From Frateuria flava (GTDB lineage Bacteria; Pseudomonadota; Gammaproteobacteria; Xanthomonadales; Rhodanobacteraceae): a stretch of DNA of 64,000 nt. Positions 1 to 11,092 of this stretch are shown piece after piece. The notes beneath the pieces were generated by a model. That model ran no database searches, was not told the DNA's origin, and saw only the letters and a program-made list of their open reading frames with translations. The stretch is taken from the NCBI RefSeq assembly GCF_017837635.1, contig NZ_JAGJRS010000018.1, forward strand, positions 62,001 through 126,000, in the 5' to 3' direction. The translations under genes and the position numbers were made by a program. The stretch's first letter is position 1. Each line of letters starts with the position of its first letter.

Positions 1-794
1 TGCGCTTTGCCTACCGTGATGGGGAGACGCGCATCGACGCGACGGGCAGCAAGGTGGCCGACCTGCCCGCCGGTCCGATCAACCACCACTGGACCAAGAA
101 CGTGGTCGCCAGCCCCGATGGCAAGCGGCTGTACGTCAGCGTCGGCTCCAACAGCAACGTCGGCGAGAACGGCCTGGCGGTGGAGCGGGACCGCGCGCGC
201 ATCCTGCAGATCGATCCGGCCAGCGGCGCGACGCAGGTGTACGCCACCGGCCTGCGCAACCCGGTCGGCATGGCCTGGCAGCCACAGAGCGGCGGGCTGT
301 GGGTCGCAGTCAACGAACGCGATGAACTGGGCGGCGACCTGGTGCCGGACTACATGACCGCGGTGCGCGAGGGCGCCTTCTACGGCTGGCCGTACAGCTA
401 TTACGGCGCACACGTGGACACGCGCGTGCAGCCGCAGGATCCGGCGCGGGTCGCGCGCGCCGTGGTGCCCGACTACGCACTCGGCGCGCATACCGCCTCG
501 CTTGGCCTGGCGTTCTACGACGCCGGTCTCATGCCGCAATTCCGCAACGGCGCGTTCGTGGGCCAGCATGGCTCGTGGAACCGCAAGCCGCTGAGCGGTT
601 ACCGGGTGATCTTCGTGCCGTTCGCCGACGGCCGGCCCGCCGGTCCGCCGCGGGACGTGCTGACCGGCTTCGTGGACGAGCACGGCCAGGCGAAGGGGCG
701 CCCGGTCGGCGTGGCGGTGGCGAAGGACGGCGCGCTGCTGGTTGCAGACGACGTGGGTAACACCGTATGGCGCGTCGCTCCGGCCCATCCGTAG
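1..794 (+). CDS. PQQ-dependent sugar (sorbosone) dehydrogenase-like protein, 3' end only
   Basis: The reading frame is open from base 3, so this is the C-terminal part (about 263 residues) of a gene that starts outside the window. It matches, almost block for block, the C-terminal half of the lipoprotein gene at 59669-60988: [44 protein letters not shown] and [13 protein letters not shown] all have counterparts there. The family (L-sorbosone dehydrogenase / GH-B type beta-propeller) uses PQQ to oxidise sugars or aldoses in the periplasm; I infer that activity and did not see the N-terminus. The stop codon (792-794) lies within the first bases of a palindromic repeat that probably also ends transcription. 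Confidence 0.8.
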   Translation, partial: RFAYRDGETRIDATGSKVADLPAGPINHHWTKNVVASPDGKRLYVSVGSNSNVGENGLAVERDRARILQIDPASGATQVYATGLRNPVGMAWQPQSGGLWVAVNERDELGGDLVPDYMTAVREGAFYGWPYSYYGAHVDTRVQPQDPARVARAVVPDYALGAHTASLGLAFYDAGLMPQFRNGAFVGQHGSWNRKPLSGYRVIFVPFADGRPAGPPRDVLTGFVDEHGQAKGRPVGVAVAKDGALLVADDVGNTVWRVAPAHP

Positions 795-855
795 GGTGGG
801 CTTGAGCCCACCGCTGCGATCGGCATCGGCGCTGGTGGGCTGAAGCCCACCCTAC
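791..855. repeat. Bipartite REP-like palindrome, family A, copy 1
   Basis: The outer arms GTAGGGTGGGCTT (791-803) and AAGCCCACCCTAC (843-855) are exact reverse complements. Each half also folds on its own through GGTGGGCT/AGCCCACC. The element sits between two convergent genes and starts inside the upstream stop codon. Related copies are at 15352-15416 and 29037-29095. This is the arrangement expected of a REP-type element that can act as a bidirectional transcription terminator. Confidence 0.75.
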
Positions 856-867
856 ACGGGCAAGCCG

Positions 868-2121
868 TTACATCAGCAGCTTGCGTACCTTCTGCAACGC
901 AGCGACGAACACGTCGATTTCTTCCATCGTGTTGTAGAACGCCATCGACGCGCGCAGCGTGGCGGGCACGCCGTAGTGCTGCATCAGCGGGTGCGCGCAG
1001 TGGTGCCCCGAGCGCACGGCCACGCCTTCCAGGTCCAGCAGCGTGGCAAGGTCGGTGGACTGCGTGCCTTCGATGAGAAAGGAGATCACCGGCTCCTTCT
1101 CCGCCGCCTCGCCGAACAGCCTGAGCCCCGGCACTTCGCGAAGGCGTTCGGTGGCGTAGGACAGCAGTTGCTGCTCCCACGCGTGGATCGCCTCCAGATC
1201 CAGGGAGTGGTAGTAATCCACCGCCGCGCCGAGGCCGACGAAGCCGGCGATGTTGGGCGTGCCCGCCTCGAACTTGTGCGGCGGCTCGGCGAAGGTGGTG
1301 CCGTCCACGCGCACCTGCCGGATCATGTCGCCGCCACCGAAGAACGGCGGCATCGCGTCCAGGTGTGCGCGCTTCGCCCACAGCGCGCCGGTGCCGGTCG
1401 GGCCAAGCATCTTGTGTCCGGTGAAGGCGTAGAAATCGCAGCCCAGCGCCTGCACGTCGACCGGCCGGTGCGGCACGGCCTGCGAGCCGTCGACCAGCAG
1501 CGGAATGCCGCGGCGCGCGCATTCGCGGGCGATCTCGCGCACCGGGTTCACGGTGCCCAGCACGTTGGACACCTGCGCCACGCAGGCGAGCTTCACCTCG
1601 GGCGTGAGCATGGCGACGTAGCGTTCCACGTCCAGCTCGCCGCGTTCGTCGATCGGCGCGAACTTCACCGTGGCGCCGCTGCGCTGGGCCACCAGCTGCC
1701 AGGGCACGATATTGGCGTGGTGTTCCATCAACGTGGTCAGGATGGCGTCGCCCGGCTTGAGCTGCGGCAGCGCGTAGCTGTAGGCGACCAGGTTGATCGC
1801 CTGCGTGGTACCGGAAGTCAGCACCAGCTCGTTGCGCGAGGGCGCGTTGATGAAGCGCGCCAGCTTGTCGCGCGCGCCCTCGTAGGCCAGCGTCGCTTCC
1901 TCGCCGAGTTGGTGCACGGCGCGCGAGACGTTGGCGTTGTGCAGGCGGTAGTGCGTGTCCACCGCCTCGATCACCACCGCGGGCTTCTGGCTGGTATTGG
2001 CGTTGTCCAGGTAGACCAGCGGCTTGCCGTGCACGCTGCGGGAGAGCAGCGGAAAGTCGGCGCGGATGCGCGTGATATCGAGGGCAGGTGCCGAGTGCGC
2101 GTGGGCGGCGGTGGCGGACAT
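868..2121 (-). CDS. sufS: Cysteine desulfurase SufS
   Basis: SufS is a pyridoxal-phosphate enzyme that takes sulfur from L-cysteine as a persulfide for Fe-S cluster assembly by SufBCD. The 417-residue protein shows the PLP lysine in FTGHK (K237) and the active-site cysteine in RSGHHCAH (C375), with the short loop typical of group II desulfurases. I chose ATG at 2121; a GTG ten codons upstream (2151) is in frame but has no ribosome site and lengthens the N-terminus beyond the family norm. It is the last gene of the suf operon, 96 bp after sufD, the only sizeable gap in the cluster. No sufE, sufU or sufA is present in the window. Confidence 0.95.
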   Translation of the reverse strand: MSATAAHAHSAPALDITRIRADFPLLSRSVHGKPLVYLDNANTSQKPAVVIEAVDTHYRLHNANVSRAVHQLGEEATLAYEGARDKLARFINAPSRNELVLTSGTTQAINLVAYSYALPQLKPGDAILTTLMEHHANIVPWQLVAQRSGATVKFAPIDERGELDVERYVAMLTPEVKLACVAQVSNVLGTVNPVREIARECARRGIPLLVDGSQAVPHRPVDVQALGCDFYAFTGHKMLGPTGTGALWAKRAHLDAMPPFFGGGDMIRQVRVDGTTFAEPPHKFEAGTPNIAGFVGLGAAVDYYHSLDLEAIHAWEQQLLSYATERLREVPGLRLFGEAAEKEPVISFLIEGTQSTDLATLLDLEGVAVRSGHHCAHPLMQHYGVPATLRASMAFYNTMEEIDVFVAALQKVRKLLM

Positions 2122-2217
2122 CGGTGTCTCGCTTTGTGAAGAAGGGATCACGACGTTTTAGCCTGCCGGATGTGAAGGAAAGTTGGGCTTGCTTCGGCCC
2201 CTCTGGTCCGGTCCCAA

Positions 2218-3518
2218 TCAGGCCGGGAGCCGACTCAGCAGCAACTGGTCGATGTGCTGGCGCAATGCATCGTCCGGCAGCGACTCGAAAGGCGCGCGGG
2301 CGAAGGCCGTGGTGAGCAGCGTGCGCGCCTGCTCACCCGGGATGCCACGCGAGCGCAGATAGAACAGCGCACGCTCGTCGAGCTGTCCGACGGTGGCGCC
2401 GTGCGCCGCCTTCACCTCGTCGGCGTAGATCTCCAGCTCCGGCTTGGTGTCGATCTCGGCCTGGGTCGACAGCAGCAGGTTCTTGTTGTTGAGCGAGGCA
2501 TCGGTGCCGTCGGCGCCGGTGTTCACCACGATCGCGCCGCGGAACACGCCGCGCCCGCGGCCGCTGGCCACGCCGCGCCAGGTCGAGGCGGACACGGTGT
2601 TGCGCGCCTGGTGGTGGATCGCCAGCTGGGTATCGATGTGCTGGCGGCCGTCCGGCAGGAATGCGCCATGGGTATGGAAAACGGCCGCGTCACCTACCAG
2701 CTCCGCACGCACGTCGTGGCGGGCAAGCGTGGCGCCCAGCTCCAGCACGTGCAGATGCGCCTGCGCGCGGGCGTCCAGGCGGTAGTGGCTGCGCCGCACC
2801 AGGCTGCTGCCGGCACCCGCCTGCTGCAGCACCACGTGGTGCAGGGCCGCGTCCGCGTGCAGCGTGAAGTCGGCCAGCCGGGTACCCAGGTGCGCCTGCT
2901 CGCCGGCGCCCAGGTGCTGCTCGATCAAGGCCAGCTCGGCGCCCTCGCCGAGCTCCACCAGGTCGCGCACGTGCCAGGCCACGTCACGCTCGGCCGCCGC
3001 GCCGATGAACAGCAGGCGGACCGGCGCGGCGACCTTGGCGCCCGCGGCCACGCGCAACACGGCACCGTCGGTGGCGAACGCGCCGTTGAGCCGTGCGAAC
3101 GCGTCGCTCGGCTCGCGATAGCGGCGGGACAGGGCGAAGCGCAGCGGATCCGGCGCATGGGTCAGTGCACCCGACAGCGGCTGCAGGCTCACACCGGGCG
3201 GCACGTCGTCGAGCAGAGAGAGATCGGCGCGGAACACGCCGTTGACGAATACCAGCGCGGGGCCCTCGATGCCCGGCAGCGCCAGCGCCACCGGATCGAC
3301 CGCCCGTCGGGCCGCCTGCGCATCGCCGGCGGCGAAGCTGCGCTGCGAAAGCGCGCGCAGCGCGGTGTATTTCCACGCCTCCACGCGCGTATCCGGCAAG
3401 CCGGCCTCGGCGAAGGCAACGAGGTTCTCGCGTCGAGCCTGGTCCAGCCAGGCGACACCGCTGGCCGGCAGCGGCGCGTCGGCCAGCGCGGCGACGAACG
3501 GCGTACGGGCCGGCTGAT

Positions 3519-3522
<4 letters not shown>
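2218..3522 (-). CDS. sufD: Fe-S cluster assembly protein SufD
   Basis: SufD is the SufB paralog of the SufBC2D scaffold, on which Fe-S clusters are built in the cytoplasm. The 434-residue product carries the family C-terminal block GATVGQLDERALFYLRSRGI, and the upstream stretch NNKNLLLSTQAEIDTKPELEI that marks the SufB/SufD beta-helix. The start at 3522 overlaps the sufC stop as ATGA, which indicates translational coupling; an in-frame start further upstream would lie inside sufC. The order sufC-sufD-sufS follows the usual SUF layout. Confidence 0.95.
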
Positions 3523-4297
<775 letters not shown>

Positions 4298-4298
<1 letters not shown>

Positions 4299-4713
4299 CA
4301 GGCAGAGAGGTGCGCGAGCGCGTCGAGCGCGTCCTCGCGGCGGTCCCAGGGCACGAACACGTGGTCGTGCAGGAACGCGGAAACCGGGTTGCGGGAGATG
4401 CCGCGCGTGGCGAGCGCGGCGGAGACGGCGGCCATCATGCCGACCGCGTCGAGGCTGGATTCCACGCCGAGCGTGATCTGCGCCCACAGCAGCCGGTCGG
4501 CCACCACTTCCGGGCCGTCCAGGTCGTGGTCGACGATCAGCGTGACGCCCTCGTCCTCGCGGAACATCATCAGCGCTTCCTGCATACGCACGGCGGCCTT
4601 CTCGTGCGAGACGAACAGGAACCGGCGCGGCATCGGATGCAGGCGCGGATTCAGGCCCGCGAGCAGGGCATGCAGATCGGTGCCGCCCGGATGCGTGCTG
4701 GTGGCGGTCGCCG

Positions 4714-4717
<4 letters not shown>
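4298..4717 (-). CDS. ACT_3 (DUF2241) small-molecule-binding protein inside the suf operon
   Basis: This 139-residue protein fits the DUF2241/ACT_3 family (COG3602-like). It has the block [20 protein letters not shown] followed by [19 protein letters not shown] and the terminal [21 protein letters not shown] domains usually bind amino acids and regulate partner proteins; no function is known for this group. It overlaps sufB upstream (ATGA at 4714-4717) and sufC downstream (ATGA at 4295-4298), so it is translated as an integral member of the suf operon. An amino-acid sensor linking cysteine supply to cluster assembly is an attractive inference only. ATG at 4717 is the only start compatible with the sufB overlap. 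Confidence 0.8.
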
Positions 4718-6170
<1,453 letters not shown>

Positions 6171-6174
<4 letters not shown>

Positions 6175-6626
6175 GCGTGGGTCCTGCCCTTCAGTTCGCT
6201 CAGCGCCACGGTGGCTACCGCCGGGCGCGGCGGTTGCAGCATGTCGGCCAGGCTGACCGCGCGCAGCGCGTTGTCCAGCACGCTGCTGATGCGCCGCCAG
6301 CTGCCGCGCACGCCGCATTGCGACTCGCGGTCGCACTGCCCTTCGACACTGCATTCGGTCATGCCGATCGGCCCTTCCATCGCCTCGACGATCTGCGCCA
6401 GGCTGATCTCGCGCGCCGGGCGCGCCAGCCGGTAGCCGCCGTTGACGCCGCGGAACGACTCGACCAGGCCGGCGTGGCCCAGCGACTTCAGCAGCTTGCT
6501 CACGGTCGGCAGCTCCAGCCGCGTCTCGTCGGCGATCTGCGCGGTGCTGAGCACGTCGTGCGGGTGGGCGGCGATGCAGGTCATCACCACCGCGGCGTAG
6601 TCGGTCAGGCGGCTGACGCGAAGCAT
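6171..6626 (-). CDS. Rrf2-family regulator of the SUF system
   Basis: This is a 151-residue Rrf2 winged-helix transcription factor of the type found at the head of gammaproteobacterial SUF operons (suf_reg family). The DNA-binding N-terminus ([20 protein letters not shown]) is followed by the [14 protein letters not shown] wing. Three cysteines at 92, 98 and 104 fall at the same numbers as the cluster ligands of IscR; the IscR histidine ligand at 107 is an arginine here. It probably senses Fe-S cluster status and represses its own operon. It is the first gene and is coupled to sufB by a 4-base overlap. A 25-bp dyad lies 17 bp upstream of the start. Confidence 0.93.
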
Positions 6627-6642
6627 GGGGAGAGCCTCGTCA

Positions 6643-6667
6643 AATCCAGACCAAAATGGTACGGATT
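6643..6667. promoter_or_regulatory. Candidate Rrf2/SufR operator in the suf promoter
   Basis: A 25-bp dyad reads AATCC-AG-ACCA-AAA-TGGT-AC-GGATT: both the outer (AATCC/GGATT) and inner (ACCA/TGGT) half-sites are exact inverted repeats, broken only at the two-base spacers. It is an AT-rich island in very GC-rich DNA, 17-41 bp upstream of the Rrf2 gene start. Its size and place are those of an Rrf2-type autoregulatory operator overlapping the promoter. Confidence 0.7.
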
Positions 6668-6711
6668 AGACGGCGCGCGGTCAACCGAAGGGCGGCCGGA
6701 TGCGTGCAGGA

Positions 6712-6779
6712 GCGTTCTCGGGCGCGACCGCACTTCCCCTTGCGCGGGGCATGACGGTCGCGCCCGGATGCGCCGCTAC
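6712..6779. repeat. REP-like inverted repeat, family C
   Basis: GGGCGCGACCG (6720-6730) and CGGTCGCGCCC (6755-6765) form an 11-bp stem around a 24-base loop. The flanks CAGGAGCG and CGCCGCTAC extend the symmetry imperfectly. This resembles the common pseudomonad/xanthomonad REP type with GCGCGACC cores. It abuts the stop codon of the nucleotide-sugar dehydrogenase gene and separates it from the suf promoter. Confidence 0.55.
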
Positions 6780-8050
6780 AGGCGCCCGTCGACCGCTTCC
6801 TGCGGCAGCACCGATTTGACGTCGTAGATGACAGCCCCCGGCTTGCCCAGCGCGCGGATGCGCCCCGCGCCCATCGCTTCGAACTGCCGGTGCGCCACGG
6901 CCACGATGATCGCGTCGTAGCCCTCGCCGGGCTCATCCACCAGCCGCACGCGGTAGGCCCGCTCGGCCTCGGCCGCATCCACCCAGGGATCGTACACGTC
7001 CACCTGCGCCGCGGAGGACTCCAGCTCGCGCACGATGTCGATCACCCGCGTGTTGCGCAGGTCCGGGCAGTTCTCCTTGAACGCAAAGCCCAGCACCAGC
7101 ACGCGCGCATCGACGATGTGCAGGCGCCGCTCGCTCATCAGGCGGATCACCCGGTCGGCCACGACGCTGCCCATGCGGCTGTTGATCCGGCGAGCGGCGA
7201 GGATCAGCTCCGGGTGATAGCCGGTGACCTCGGCCTTGTGGGTGAGGTAGTACGGGTCCACGCCGATGCAGTGGCCGCCGACCAGGCCGGGCCGGAACGG
7301 CAGGAAGTTCCACTTGGTGCCGGCCGCGGCGAGCACCTCCTCGGTGTCGATGCCCAGCCGATGGAAGATCAGCGCCAGCTCGTTGACCAGCGCGATGTTG
7401 ACGTCGCGCTGCACGTTCTCGATGACCTTGGCCGACTCGGCCACGCGGATCGAGGAGGTCTTGTGCGTGCCGGCGCGGATGATTGTGCGGTAGAGCGCAT
7501 CGACGCGCTCGGCCGCTTCCACGGTGGAGCCGGACGTGAGCTTGACGATGTCGGTCACGCGTCGCGCGTGGTCGCCCGGGTTGATCCGCTCCGGGCTGTA
7601 GCCACAGAAGAAGTCCACGTTGAACAGCAGCCCCGACCCCTCGGCCAGCAGCGGCACGCAGACTTCCTCGGTGGTGCCCGGGTACACGGTCGACTCGAAC
7701 ACCACCAGGTCGCCGCGCTTGAGCTGCGGCCCGAGCATGCGGCAGGCCGATTCCAGCGGCTTGAGATCCGGCCGCTGCGCTTCGTCGATCGGCGTGGGCA
7801 CGGTGACGATGTAGACATTGCACGAGGCGAGGTCGGCCACACGGTCGGTGAACGACAGCCGGGTGGCGGCACGCAGCTGCTCGGCGGTGGTTTCCAGCGT
7901 GTGGTCGCGGCCGCTGCGCAGTGCTTCCACACGCGCAGCGTCGATGTCGTAGCCGAGCGTGTCGAAGTGGCGCCCGAATTCCACCGCCAGCGGCAGGCCG
8001 ACGTAACCCAGTCCGATGATGCCGATGCGCGCGGGGGTATTCGGGTCCAT
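6776..8050 (-). CDS. UDP-sugar dehydrogenase (TviB/WbpO type)
   Basis: This 424-residue NAD-dependent nucleotide-sugar dehydrogenase belongs to the UDP-glucose / UDP-N-acetylhexosamine 6-dehydrogenase superfamily, which makes uronic acid precursors for surface polysaccharides. The Rossmann motif GLGYVG is at 13-18, the ESTVYPGTT loop at 119-127, and the catalytic cysteine lies in [12 protein letters not shown] (C261). Overall similarity is closest to TviB/WbpO (UDP-GalNAc or UDP-GlcNAc oxidation), judged by eye. No glycosyltransferase or epimerase gene is adjacent, so its polysaccharide pathway must be encoded elsewhere. Confidence 0.9.
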   Translation of the reverse strand: MDPNTPARIGIIGLGYVGLPLAVEFGRHFDTLGYDIDAARVEALRSGRDHTLETTAEQLRAATRLSFTDRVADLASCNVYIVTVPTPIDEAQRPDLKPLESACRMLGPQLKRGDLVVFESTVYPGTTEEVCVPLLAEGSGLLFNVDFFCGYSPERINPGDHARRVTDIVKLTSGSTVEAAERVDALYRTIIRAGTHKTSSIRVAESAKVIENVQRDVNIALVNELALIFHRLGIDTEEVLAAAGTKWNFLPFRPGLVGGHCIGVDPYYLTHKAEVTGYHPELILAARRINSRMGSVVADRVIRLMSERRLHIVDARVLVLGFAFKENCPDLRNTRVIDIVRELESSAAQVDVYDPWVDAAEAERAYRVRLVDEPGEGYDAIIVAVAHRQFEAMGAGRIRALGKPGAVIYDVKSVLPQEAVDGRL

Positions 8051-8141
8051 GGTTCCTGGCAGGCGGATGAAATGCGCTGAGCGTACAGGATGCCGGTAGC
8101 CTGAGTCCCTGCCTCGTTCGCCGTTCCTGGACGCCTACCCC

Positions 8142-8663
8142 GTGAGCATGCGCCGCATGGAAGAATCCCGCCTGTCTGCCCTCCCCTGGCCCGGTGTCTG
8201 GCCGGGTCGCGCATTGGTCCTGCCGCTGCCGGCCGAGGGCATGGCTGCGCCCTTCGGCGATGCATGCGGGATCGATGGCGTGCGGCTGAAACGCAAGTCC
8301 GAGTTCCACGTCACCGTGCTGGACCAGGCGATGTGCCGTTACGCGGCCGAAGGCATCGGCGAGGCCCGGCTGCGCGCGCTGTACGAGTCGCTGTCGTGGT
8401 CGCCACGGCGCACCGGCCGCTATGCCTTGCTGCACAAGACCAAGCCGGCCGACAGCGGCACGCTCGACTGCTGGTCGATCATCGAATACCTGGACCTGCC
8501 CGCGATGCACGCCTTCCGTGGCGAGCTGGCCCGCCTGCTCGGCCCTGCCTTCGCCGACCCGGTGCCACACGTAACCCACTACGTGCGTGGCGACCCCAAC
8601 GGCATCGGCGTGCCCGACACGCGTGCGCTGGGGGCCGTGTGGGTACGCGACGTGGCGACCTGA
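8142..8663 (+). CDS. Conserved hypothetical protein with paired HxT motifs (2H-phosphoesterase-like)
   Basis: A 173-residue cytoplasmic protein that I cannot name. It contains two histidine-x-threonine motifs, FHVTVL (H56, T58) and PHVTHYV (H143, T145), spaced as in the 2H phosphoesterase fold (2'-5' RNA ligase, cyclic phosphodiesterases), so that assignment is plausible but unproven. The first candidate start is GTG at 8142; ATG at 8148 or 8157 would also fit, and none has a strong ribosome site. It is divergent from the nucleotide-sugar dehydrogenase gene. Confidence 0.65.
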   Translation: MSMRRMEESRLSALPWPGVWPGRALVLPLPAEGMAAPFGDACGIDGVRLKRKSEFHVTVLDQAMCRYAAEGIGEARLRALYESLSWSPRRTGRYALLHKTKPADSGTLDCWSIIEYLDLPAMHAFRGELARLLGPAFADPVPHVTHYVRGDPNGIGVPDTRALGAVWVRDVAT

Positions 8664-8727
8664 CCATCACCCCGCCCGCACGGCCCGGACGCCACACTCG
8701 GGCGGTCTCCCCAGCGAGGTCAGCCTC

Positions 8728-9024
8728 ATGCAAGAACCGATCGAACCGGGCTTCATGGTGTTCGTCGCCGACGGCGAACTGGGTGTGGGCGCCGTGCGCG
8801 AGGTGCATGCGGACAGCCGCGAGCTGGTCGTCAACATCGAGAACGGCGGCGACTTCACCCTGCCGGCCGATGCGATCCGCGACGTGCACGAGGGCAAGGT
8901 GATCCTGGACGTCGCCCACCTGCCACCGGACGTGCGCCAGGCCTTGAAGCGACCGCACGCGGCCGAGTATCCGGACTCGGTCTACGCCGCGAGCGACCCG
9001 ACGGAAGGTGCGCTCAAGGATTGA
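8728..9024 (+). CDS. DUF2171-like small PRC-barrel protein
   Basis: A 98-residue acidic protein. The order GFMVFVADGELGVGAVREV, a short strand pair, then FTLPADAIRDVHEGKVILDV follows the DUF2171/PRC-barrel plan (glycine-valine turn, then an LPxDAI strand). ATG at 8728 has GAGGT 7 bases upstream and is preferred over upstream in-frame starts that run into the previous gene. Function is unknown; such proteins are usually cytoplasmic. Confidence 0.7.
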   Translation: MQEPIEPGFMVFVADGELGVGAVREVHADSRELVVNIENGGDFTLPADAIRDVHEGKVILDVAHLPPDVRQALKRPHAAEYPDSVYAASDPTEGALKD

Positions 9025-9031
9025 TCCGCCC

Positions 9032-9580
9032 ATGCGCAGCGAGAAGGAGAAGATGCTCGCTGGCGATCTCTACGACGCCAGCGCACCGGAGCTGCAGGCC
9101 GAACTCGGCGCCAACCATCGCTGGCTGTCCCGCTATAACGGCGCGCTCGCCGAGGGCCCCGAGCGCTGGCACGCGCTGCTGAAGGAGCGGCTCGCGACGG
9201 TCGGCGACGGCGCCGTGATTCGCCCACCCTTCCATTGCGATTACGGCTTCAACATCCATCTGGGCGCCGGGGTCTTCCTCAACTTCAACTGCGTGATCCT
9301 GGATGTGGTCCAGGTGCACATCGGCGAGCGCACGCAGGTCGGACCGGGCGTGCAGATCCTCGCTGCCGATCACCCGCGCGATCCCGCGCAACGCGCCACC
9401 GGCCTGGAGTTCGGGCGACCCGTGCGGATCGGCCGCAACGTCTGGATCGGCGCAGGCGCGCTCATCCTGCCCGGCGTCAACGTGGGCGACGATGCGCTGA
9501 TCGGCGCCGGCAGCGTGGTCACCCGCGACGTGCCGGCGGGCGCTACCGTCGTCGGCAATCCGGCGCGCGTGCGCGGCTGA
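9032..9580 (+). CDS. Sugar O-acetyltransferase (maltose/galactoside acetyltransferase family)
   Basis: A 182-residue acetyl-CoA-dependent transferase of the LacA/Maa/NodL family with a left-handed beta-helix. The N-terminal Mac domain starts SEKEKMLAGDLYDA; the hexapeptide region includes the catalytic histidine in AADHPRDP (H114) and ends NVWIGAGALILPGVNVG...GNPARVRG. The ATG at 9032 is chosen because the family begins MxxEKExMLAG and AAGGA lies 11 bases upstream; an upstream GTG at 9008 overlaps the previous gene. Substrate cannot be deduced. Confidence 0.9.
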   Translation: MRSEKEKMLAGDLYDASAPELQAELGANHRWLSRYNGALAEGPERWHALLKERLATVGDGAVIRPPFHCDYGFNIHLGAGVFLNFNCVILDVVQVHIGERTQVGPGVQILAADHPRDPAQRATGLEFGRPVRIGRNVWIGAGALILPGVNVGDDALIGAGSVVTRDVPAGATVVGNPARVRG

Positions 9581-9982
9581 GCGCATCGCGCGCGCGGGTC
9601 GCGGCGCACCGATGCAGGCCGCCGCGCTCACACGTTTCTTCCGCGCCACGACGCGCTGACCGCCGCCGGTTCCGGACTGGGCAAATCGATCGGGTGCGTT
9701 ATTTCGTTTTCGGCGGCACCTAGTCGCGTGCTTAACGCACGCGCGCGCACATTGCGCGCCCTTCGGGAGGGACTCATTGGGGAGGCGTGGGGAACGCCGC
9801 TTGCGCCACGGTCGGTCCGCGGCCGCACAACGTGCGCCAACCGCACGCCTCGTTCGGATTCATCCAAGGCTTTCGTCGCTCGTCTGTGCACATCCCGCCA
9901 TGCACGCGGGGTGTCGGCGCGGTCGCGTCCGTGCGTTGCCTTCGGGTGGCAAACGGGGGGATTTTCCAAACGGAGCATGACC
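9581..9982. other. Non-coding interval upstream of the secreted propeller gene
   Basis: No convincing gene in 400 bases on either strand; open frames here are continuations or antisense of neighbours. An AT-richer spot holds the inverted repeat GCGTGC-TTAAC-GCACGC (9726-9742), a possible regulator site about 240 bp ahead of the next start. Confidence 0.5.
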
Positions 9983-11041
9983 ATGAAAAAGCGCCCACTC
10001 GCGCCATCGCTTTTCGCTTTCCTGCTCGCCGTCCTGGCAGCGCCACCTGCGCTGGCGGCCACGGCCTCGGTGCTGTTTTCGCGGGCGACATACTGGCCGG
10101 ACGACACCCTGCGCACCGCCACGATCTACCGCGTCCGGCCGACCACCGGCGTGGTCGTGCCGCTGACGCCGCAAGTGGACAACATCTACTACCTCGGCGG
10201 CAGCTGGTCGCCCAACGGCACCACCATCGTCTTCGAGAAACTCAAGCGCGCCACGTCGGACCGCTCGCAGTTGTTCACCGTCGATCGCAGTGGCGGTTCG
10301 GTCAACCGCATCACCTCCGGCGTCGGCCTCAAGCAGTACGCCACCTGGGGGCCCGGAGCGCGCATCGCATACGTCGCCATGATCGGTGACCAGTCCTGCC
10401 TCTCGACCGTGCGCGGCGACGGCACCGCCAACCGTACCCTCTGGTGCACCTCGCACGATATGGATCCGCCGCAATGGTCCGCCGACGGCAAGAGCCTCTT
10501 CGTCCAGGTCGATTGGTTCGGGTCCGGGCTCGAACCGCCGTTCTATTCGCGCGCCTACCGCGTCAACGCCAACACCGGTACCCGCACACTGCTGACCGCA
10601 CAGACCCTGGACGAGGCGCGCTACTTCACGTTCTCGCCCGACGGCACCGAGGGCATCTACTACGATCTCACCGATAGCATCACCCCCATGATGCGGGTCG
10701 ACTTCGCCACCGACACGATGACGTCGCTCGGCGATGGGTACCGTCCACGCTATTCGAAAGACGGCACCCGCATAGCCTTCTCGCGCGAGGACCTTGGAAG
10801 CGCGCCGGACTACCCGCTCTACAGCTCGCTCTACGTCATGAATGCCGACGGCACCGGCCTCACCGAAGTCACCCACGAGCACGTCGATGGCGTGGAATAC
10901 CAGGCGGCCGACTGGTCCGATAGCGGCACGCGCGTCCTCGCCAACCGCAACGGCTCCCTGCGCATCATCGATGTGGCGACCGGCACGCAGACCATTCTGC
11001 CCAATGGAGCGGCCGGCCAAGGTTCCTGGTACCAACCCTGA
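9983..11041 (+). CDS. Secreted TolB/PD40-type beta-propeller protein
   Basis: A 352-residue exported protein. The signal peptide (about residues 1-26, ending PPALA-A) precedes six PD40/WD40-like blades recognised by repeats such as GSWSPNGTTIVFE, PQWSADGKSLFVQ, FTFSPDGTEGIYY, PRYSKDGTRIAFS and ADWSDSGTRVLAN. The closest general relatives are the propeller of TolB and DPP IV-like proteins; no Pal-binding N-domain is present. GGAG lies 7 bases before ATG 9983, so this start is preferred to ATG 9977. Role unknown; periplasmic protein binding is likely for the fold. Confidence 0.8.
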   Translation: MKKRPLAPSLFAFLLAVLAAPPALAATASVLFSRATYWPDDTLRTATIYRVRPTTGVVVPLTPQVDNIYYLGGSWSPNGTTIVFEKLKRATSDRSQLFTVDRSGGSVNRITSGVGLKQYATWGPGARIAYVAMIGDQSCLSTVRGDGTANRTLWCTSHDMDPPQWSADGKSLFVQVDWFGSGLEPPFYSRAYRVNANTGTRTLLTAQTLDEARYFTFSPDGTEGIYYDLTDSITPMMRVDFATDTMTSLGDGYRPRYSKDGTRIAFSREDLGSAPDYPLYSSLYVMNADGTGLTEVTHEHVDGVEYQAADWSDSGTRVLANRNGSLRIIDVATGTQTILPNGAAGQGSWYQP

Positions 11042-11049
11042 GCGACCGC

Positions 11050-11077
11050 GCGCCGTCCGCGGCCATGCGGACGGCGC
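11050..11077. terminator. Stem-loop between convergent genes
   Basis: GCGCCGTCCGC (11050-11060) and GCGGACGGCGC (11067-11077) form a perfect 11-bp stem with a 6-base loop. It sits in the 51-bp gap between two convergent genes. There is no T run, so it is a possible bidirectional pause or weak terminator. Confidence 0.5.
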
Positions 11078-11092
11078 AAGCGGCTGCGGTAC

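Noticed and set aside
976-2139. Plus-strand open frame over sufS
   Set aside because: Antisense shadow of a clear SufS protein; composition is low-complexity.
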